From Candidatus Omnitrophota bacterium (GTDB taxonomy: Bacteria > Omnitrophota > Omnitrophia > Omnitrophales > JACROU01), in NCBI GenBank assembly GCA_029261035.1, contig JAJDCD010000004.1:1-64000 (forward strand): 64,000 nt of DNA, in the 5' to 3' direction. The notes beneath the pieces are model-generated. The model saw only the letters and a program-made list of their open reading frames with translations. It ran no database searches and was not told where the DNA came from. Numbering within the stretch: the stretch's first letter is position 1; each line of letters opens with the position of its first letter. Of this stretch, positions 31,401 through 40,400 are shown piece after piece. Made by a program: the position numbers and the translations under genes.

Positions 31401-34400
31401 GTAAAAAAGCGAATCGGAATTCCTGCATCTCTAAAAGACTGCACTACTGCTAAAAAGTCATTAATATTAATAGCGTTAGTTGGGATCTCGGTCATCATTC
31501 CAATCTGAACCAAATTCGCTAATTCCACATTGGATATCCCTAAATTTTCACCTACCTTAAGAAAACGTTCGATCATTTGTTTTAAATCTGAAGGACGACG
31601 CACAATAGGAGCAAAGATACCGATTTTGTGCCTCTTGAGCATCGCAACACGAATCATTGCTTCAAGTTGCCATTCCATCGTTGGCGAATCTAAAAGAAGC
31701 TCTAAACCACGATACCCTTTCATCGCATTCAGTTCTTCTTTTACAAATAATTCGGATCCCTTAACAGCTTTGTATTCATCCGATTTTCTATCATCCAATC
31801 GAATTTTTAAATGCTTGTCTAAAAGACCTATAATTTCTTCAATTAATACCCTGACATTTGGATCATCTTGTGCTTCTTTTAAAATTTTCAACGATGTTAA
31901 TAGAGGATCCGAGCTGTGCCCTAACCCTACTTCATACATCTGTTCTACAATGTCTTTAACTGCCAATCTTAACTGTTTATCTTGAATCTGCTGATAGCGA
32001 TAAGCGACCTCAACAAAATCAGGATTTAAAGGTTCAGCAGTAGCCAGAATACCCTGGGTAATAATCGATTGATAAAAATGTTGCCCCGAGTTATATCCGG
32101 CAATCTGTTCTTCAATAAACTGAATTAGTTTTACATTTTCTTTGCGGTTTAAAATATATTTAGAAGCCACACCTTCCTCTAGCTCTCCCTTTTCTTGGGC
32201 CACCATATTGTCATAAGCAAGTAATGCATCCGTATAAATACCAATATTTGCTAAATCAATCTCAAGTCGTTTCAACCCAACACCTTCATAACTAGGAATA
32301 TTACGGGTCGCATAACTAGCCAAAGATTTTTCAGGAGAAGCCACAATAGATGCCGACCGAGTTGAACCATAAGGCGTATTTGGAATATCTCGAACAGAAA
32401 AGTCATTCCCTGCAATCTTAACTTTATGATCATAACCCAACAAAATCTTACCGCGCTCAGCATCAACGGTGATTTGCATACCCTCTTTCAACACAGTCAT
32501 CAACTGATCCGAAGTTCCTGTAACCGCCACTAAACCATACTCAGAAGCAACAATCATCGTATGAGAATTTTGCCCTCCAAGGATCGCAATAACACCTTTA
32601 GCCTCTAGCATCGCACGATTCATATCGGGATCGGACTGAAAAGTCGCTAAAATTTTACCCTTAGCTTTAGCTAGCTCTGCAGGGTCTGTTTTATCCAACA
32701 CCCAAGCAACTTCACCTTGAGCCGTTCCACCCGTTTTCGCAATAAAAGTAAAATCAAGAACATTACCTTCTAATTCAGCTTTTTTAAAAGCCTGATCTGT
32801 GACAACCACTCTTTTTAATTTAATTACATCCGGGTCTTGTAAACTAATAACTGTTTCGGGACGCGCTTGAGTACTAACCACATTCCAATCATATCGATCA
32901 AACCCCCGCTCGTCTTTTAAAATTTCTCCGTCTTCTCCAACTAATTTAATTGAAGTTCCTTTAGATTCTTCTTTGGGTCTAAAAGCCCCTTCTAAGTCAA
33001 CATAACCTTGTCCATAAAAACGGTCAATTTCACTTAAGAGTTCGGCATACTGTCCTAATAGTCTTTGATCTGTAACAGAGAACTCTCTTTTTTCTTCTTC
33101 TGTCAGAGGAAGCTCTACTTTCCCCATTCGATCTTCTGTTTCTACAATCTTATACCTTCTTTCTCCTTTTTGTCTGATGATCACAGCCTGTCCGTCAAGA
33201 GATAAGATAAACTTACTTCCACTTTCGTCTCCAGACACAATTTTTTCTCCCTGACCTTCATGAATATTTGAAGAAATGGATGGGTAACCCGTTTGTTTAT
33301 CCGCAGTCATAGCAACAAAGGATAGCTTACTTAAAAACATTCTTTGAAACAATGTACTAATTTCAACAGAATCATCAAAAGTAGGCAATCCTTCTAAGAA
33401 TCGATAATCAATCGCTCGATTATTAAAAAGAGATGCTTGGTTAAAAACCCACTCGGTAATGAAATTATCAACACCGGTCTCATCCATCCTCACAACACCA
33501 TTCGCATTTACTTTTTGAACCCACTCTGGAGATGTTGCTGTCACAAAAATAGATGTGTCTTGCATTCCTGCAAAAGAAGCCTCTTCTGAATCTTCCCCTA
33601 CAGCAGAAGATCGAATTGCTAGAACGAGCTTGTCTAAAGAAATTTTTAAGCGCTCAGCAAGAATCATAAGATTTTTCTTAATTTCTTCTTCTACTTTGGG
33701 AGGAACGACAAGGTTACGAGCAGTGTAAAGAAATTTATTTGAATTTCTTTGTGTTAAGTCATGGCGTTGCTCCGAATACTCTTTTGCTTCTTCTTCCAAA
33801 CGTTGAATCGTTTTCTGTGACGCTTCAATCTCAGACTGCTTTCTCGCAATTTTTAGATTATTGCCGACTATCTTAATGCTATTAACCAGAATAACCGACT
33901 CTATAAACGCTTGGTTGAACACAAAAGTATTTGTAGCTTCATCATGGTCCACCAATTCGTCTTCCGTTTCACCCCATTTAATTTGGAATAATTGCTTATC
34001 TGTGCGATTTTTAAAAAAGTCTCTAATATTTTCATACAAGGTATTATCATCTCGATAAGCCCTTAACAAATCAATAGCAAGAGGAACAACGGTTTGAACA
34101 TCTTCCAAAAATAGTTCAGGACGATGATTAATATAATTTAGTATCTCTATATCTTTCTTCAACTCCGAAATCCGACTTTTAACAATAGAAACTTCGGTTT
34201 CATTACTTTTTATCTTTTCTTTAATCTCGACAACACGTTGATCTAGAGACTTTCCTAGAAAAGCAAAGTAATCCGTAATCCCATCAATCTTATGTCCCTT
34301 AGCAGGATAATAATCTTGAATATCTAAAATGACTTCCGATAGAACCCCAATCACTTCTTGAATCATCTTAGATAAAGGCTGTTTTTTCTTCTTGTCATCT

Positions 34401-37400
34401 AATTTTCTAAAAGTAACCCTCAACGCCTGAAGCTCTTCTCTTAAAATAATAGCTTCTTCATCCCCATTTTCAACCTTATCCAAAAATTGTTCTACAGAAA
34501 GACGTGTAAATTTCTTATATTTTTTCAATAAGTTTTGAAGCTGTGTAATATTTTGAATCAAGCTATCAGAAATCACATCTGTCGTATTGTGCTCTAATAA
34601 TTGCTTAAAACCTTGAGAGCCTGTAGCAAAATTTGCCAAAGTCACTGCTCTAGGGGTATACATCAATTCCCCTGTATGTGCCGTCTTACCACCAAAATTC
34701 ACCTCATCTTGACGCTCAACTTCAACGTCCCATACAATAATGCGATCTTTAAATGCAGGATCAGCAACATATTCTGTTTTAAAACTATAACGCGCTGTCG
34801 TTGTCGTCTTATCTTCTATATCTTGAAGGCTTACTTCTGTCGTATCCGCTAATTTTTTCCTCAAGTCTTCCACATCTTCTTTTGTAATCACTTCTCTACG
34901 ATCTATTTTATCTTCGTGTTGATTATGAAATGCATCAAGCAACACTTCTAACTCTTCAACATTAAAATCCCTCGTTGCATAAAACCCGTATTCATTTCGA
35001 AGCATTTGGTATAAACGAGGAGCATCTAAAATACGTCCTCGATGCATAAAATCAGAGATAATCAATAAAATATCATTTTGATTTAAGAAATACCTATCCG
35101 AGACTTCTTTTGTATCATTCAACTTCACATTTTCTTTAATATCAAATATTTCTTTTGTATCTCTAAGTCGTGTTGAATGTTGACGTGTCAAACTCTGTTG
35201 CCCGCCTATTAATAAAATCCCTAAAACTTTTCTTTCCCCAGCACCCAACTCTTCACCTTGCTCAATATGCCCAGCAATCATTGCTAACCATGACATAGCT
35301 ATTTTCTTACGCCCTGTTTCTAACAAAAAGTCTACAAACTGCTGGTTTAATAATAAGGTTTTAGTTTCAAAATCAAAGTCATAGTACATATCTTCAGTTT
35401 TTCCTACAGCAACTGTAACTCCTTCTAAAACATCCCCGTATTTCCTAATATCTTTATATTCTTCTTTACTACCCCCATAAAGTCTAAAAAAGTTTACAGC
35501 TAAAGGTATCAGTTTTTGATGCTTATCAAATGCTACTCGCCCTTCTCGAATATCTTCAAAAGATAGAACTTGCATATCTTTCGATGGTTCAGAAATAACC
35601 ATAGCTGCTTTATATCTAAATTCTTTTGCTATTTCTTCTTCTGTTTTATGTCCATCTCTCAATTGTTCTGCCCACCAACTTAAATCTCCAGTAGTCATAA
35701 CTCCCGATTGACCTACAACTCGATAACCCGTTTCTGCAGCCAAAGTTCGTATGGTTAACCTAAACTGAAATTCCTTTATTAACTCATCTTCTGTTAATGC
35801 TTGAGTAGCCCACCATGCCAAATCACCATCCGATGCATGAGCAGAAAAAGGGTTTTCTGTAATTAAATCATATTCATCTGCAAGCGCTCGTATGGTTTCA
35901 AGATCTGTAACCTTTTCTCCCAAACTGCTAGCCCTACGTTCATAATTCTGCCCATTCCAATATAATTTTATTTCTCTTGTTCTTTTATCCGCTTGTTTTG
36001 TAAATTCAAATTTCAAAACAACATCTCCAGCTTCTTTTTCTAACGTTAAGATGATAGACTCTATATATATTCCCGTCCCAATAGATGTATTAGTTCCTAT
36101 CACTCCTCCTCCAGGCGCTGGAAATATGTCTTTTAATTTTCCATGCAACATATTTACTAACAAGCTTACATCCCCTATAATTACCGGAACTTCCCCTTTT
36201 TCTAGACTCGCTAAACCCTCTCTTACTTTATTAATTACTTCTTCCTTTTCTCCCAAACTGGATCCTACTTGCTTCTTAGCATCTATCGCTTGTTGAGCAC
36301 GATGTGCAGCATACGCTTTAGCAAACTCAGTAATCTCTTCTTGATTAAAAAGAAATCGATACTGTTTTCTCTCAATCCATTGATAAATGTTAAATGCTTC
36401 ATTTGGAATAAAACCATCTTTAGGTCTAAACCATCGTGAAAAACTAAATTTATGATTTTTAATTCTTCTTTTTTGATCTTCAAGAGAAGCCTTCACATCA
36501 AGATATTGAACATTCTTAATGTCAACTTCTACAAAATGATTGTCTCTCAATAATTGAGGAGTCATCAGAGTAATATACCCAATTCCATGTCGGACTGGAT
36601 CATACATATCTAACGCAACCAATTCATTTATAACTTTGCTCGATTTTGCTTCGAGAAATGTTTGAGCTTGTAATAATCGATCCGCTTGAGGATCCCTAAT
36701 ACGAGCTGAGGTCACAGCTTGAGTCCCATCATAAGCAGCTGCAAGAATACGAACCAATTTTTCTAAATAAGGGCTGTCTTTCAAACGTTCCACTAAGCTT
36801 TCCGGAGCTCCCGGTATAGAAGAAAGACTAATCTCAGCTTTTCGCTTTTCAGCTTGTATTTGAATTAACTGATTAATTAAATCTTTTTCATCAAGTCCCC
36901 TACTAGCAAGTTCTTCAAAATCAGATTCTTTAAGAGGTTCAGAAAATAAATTTTTATCCGTTAAATAAAATCGTTCCGCTAAATACTGTACTGTTTTGGG
37001 GTTTTCAATTACCCCAAGGCTTGAAGCTTCCGAAGACGCATCTTCACCTTCCAAAGCGGCTAAAAGACTTTGCCGTTCACCTGGCTCTTCAGTAAAAATC
37101 TCGATATAACCTTTAATTTCAGCCCATTCTGTACTTGTAAATAAAAGTCTATTTGTTTCCAAAGATGGTAAAGCATCCATCTCCACCTTTTCACCTATAC
37201 GAAACAAAGGAACACCTCCAACTGCACCGGAGTAAGCAACAGCTCCATCTACTTCCATTGGTTCTTTAGGGGATAATAATGCTATTGGGTAGTCCTCTTT
37301 AGCAATACCTGCTTCTTCATAAACTGGAAGTTTTTTTATTTCTGATTTAAATTCTTTTTCTTTACCTGAAAGATATTTCAAAATCAAAGCAACTTGATCT

Positions 37401-40400
37401 GTTAAACCATTATTTGTATCACCAAACTTTTCTACTTTATTTTCTAAATAAATTAAAGCCAATCTAAGAACAACCTCAAGCAAAATAGGTTTGTTTTTCA
37501 ACCGTTTATTGAAAGCACTTAATCCTGTTATACCGGTAAGCCCTCCGGTTAATTCTAAAATACCTAAGCTAGAAGCTTCCGTTTTATATTTTTCAGGATT
37601 ATCTTTAATATCAAAAGCCAAAGAAAGAACGGTTTGATCCTCTGTTGAAATAAGTACTCGATAACCTTGCTGTTGAAATCGATCCAGAGTTCCTTGCGCC
37701 CCGCCTTTCCATTCATATTGAGCAGAAGCACGGTTTAAAACATCCGCATAAATGGAAGCACTTCCATTCTGACTCACATAAACAAGCTGAAGGTCACCTT
37801 CTCCATTAGTTTTAGGGTGAATCAAGAATAGGCCACCTTTTCCCAACACAGATTTAAGTGCAGAAGGGTCAAATAGAGGTAATGATTCTATTTCAGATTT
37901 TAAAGCTTCTTTCTTTTCTATAACTACTGTTCTAAGAGCTTCTAAATAACCCTTAATTTTATCTGAGTCAGCAATGTTATGATTATTTACAGTATAAGGA
38001 CCACTCATATACGCTAACTGAGTTATAACTTCAGACAAAACAGGCTTTTCAACAAGTCTTCCTTTTAAATTTTGCAACGTTTGAATCGCTGAACTTCCAC
38101 GGCGACGAACTAAGTAAGAATCTGTATCATCCGGTATAGACAAATCTAAATATGGGATAAAGAGTGCCTTTTTTTCTTGCTTTCCAGCTTCTTCAATTTG
38201 TTTATTTCTTGAAAATATTTCCCCAAACCCCTCTAACAACAGATTGATATTTGCTCGAGAATCATCCAGACGAATAAATAACCCAGCGCCACCTTGATCT
38301 TTTCTAAGCTCTGCCAAAGCCTTATAGGAAGCCTCAGCAAATGCATCTCGAACTAAATGCGAAGGTAATCCATGAAGATAAGACTTTGCAAAACCAATGG
38401 CTGGATTTGCTTCTAATGGCTGTTTAGGAACAAAAGAAATAATAATAGGAAAATACTTCTGAGGCTGAGACAATACTTGTTGATAACTAATATGTTGATC
38501 TCCTGTACCCTGCATCACCCATTCCATTCCCATGTTAATTAAAGCATCCCTTAAAGAATAAAAACGATCTCCTTCTAAATAAATAAAAGGAATTATTTTC
38601 CTTCCGTCTTTCTCTGTAAAAATTTTAGCTTGCGATAACAAAAGAGATAAGGCGGTATCATCAAAAATTCGCTGAACTCTTCGCTCGTATCCAGGAACAC
38701 CCCCTAAAAGCTCTCTTATCACTGCTTTTTTAGAAACCTCATCATATCGTCTCTTCACAGCACCCGGATTCCCTCTCTCTTCTTCTTGCAAAGCTTCTAA
38801 CTCTGTCTTCAAGATTCCTTTTCCTAATTCCACAAAAGGTTGTCTTAAATATAAATTTTCTTGCAAAATTCTAGTGATCGGATTATCTAAGTCGCTCACA
38901 TCTACAAAATTGGGATCCAATCCCTGAGAACGAATATCCCGAGCTATTAATCGAGTTCCTGCGGTATAAGTCATCCCATAGAACGTCGTAAACCATTCCC
39001 CTAATTTTTCAGCCGTATATTGACGTATTAAACGTAATTTTCTTTCTGGAACTAGTGAAGATTGATTCACCGCCTGAAGTAATGAGTGATTTTCAAAAGG
39101 TTCTGAAGGAATTTGAAACACATTATAATCTGCGCTCGAAACTTCAAAATTACCTAAAGTAACTACCAATCTCTTATCATCTTGAAAATAATTCTTCTTC
39201 TGGGCACCCCAGTCACTTTGTCTCACTGCAACCAAGTTTGCAAATCCAGCCTGCCAAATACTTTCATTAAAATTTTGTTCGATTGCTTTCCCAAACCAAA
39301 AAGCTTCATCTGGGACAACAAGAGCTATATCTTTATACCCACCATCCAAAACATGATGTGCCAAACGATTTCCAATGTGAGTTCCGCCTCTAACCTTTTC
39401 AATACCTGCTTTTCTAACTTCCCAATAACGCTTCGAATCCAAATCATAGTAAGAGAGAAATGTCATCATATGGAGGTCTGCTGTCCAACGGCCACCTACA
39501 TTATTAAACATAGCTCCAAAACCAGGTGCATTTTCACCCAACTCCTCTTTCAATCCAGAATTCCGAATAAATGCCGATAGACGACTTTTTTCAGGGGTAT
39601 CTACGGTCTCAAAAAACATATTTCCCAGAACTGTTCCTAACACATCTTTGATGTTTTCTTGAGAGATCTCCAAACCTTTATCTTTTGCTTTCAAAGCTAA
39701 TAACTCCACAAAACTACTTGTTAAAAACCAATCTTTATTAATTGTAAATAATTTTTTTTGCTCCACACCTTCTTTGTTTACATTAATTTCATTAAGTGTA
39801 TTAAAAACTAAGTTAGAAAAAGAAACACCATCCAACGCTTTCTTCTCAGCCACCTTTTTTAACAACACTTTAAAAATAGACTCAAACACCATCATCGTTT
39901 CATCCGTAGAACCTGATTTAGAACTAGGAATCAAAGCAACCTCCTCCCAATCCGCACCTAACTGAGCCAATTGACTTTCGATAGAAACTTCAAAGTTTTT
40001 TCCTAATTCGTATTCACCAACAATAATGGATTCTTTTTCAGAAGGATCTTTAAGCTGTCCAAACATCGTGGCTATACCTTCAAACGGCGTATGTTGTCCA
40101 CCAATGCCTGTTTTTATAATTAAACGAATTTTCTTATCTGGATCAACAGCACTCAGTTTCTTATTTCTATTAGCAAAAAATTCTCGCATCATCTTAACTA
40201 CACCGAGGAAAATTTCTTTTCCACCATTCACATAGTATCCTTCATTCCCCTCGTCACCCATTGCGTGGGACCCATCATTCACAGCACCTTCTGGCACACC
40301 ATAGCCCTCTTGTTCATAGCCGCCCTGTGTGAAACGTTTCTTCAGGCCAGAATCTCCTCCTGCGTCTAAAACGGTATGTAATGCTTCTCCAATAACAAGA

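Noticed and set aside
31530-31985. Plus-strand 151-codon open frame
   Set aside because: It lies antisense to the conserved PEP synthase barrel and shows no family features.
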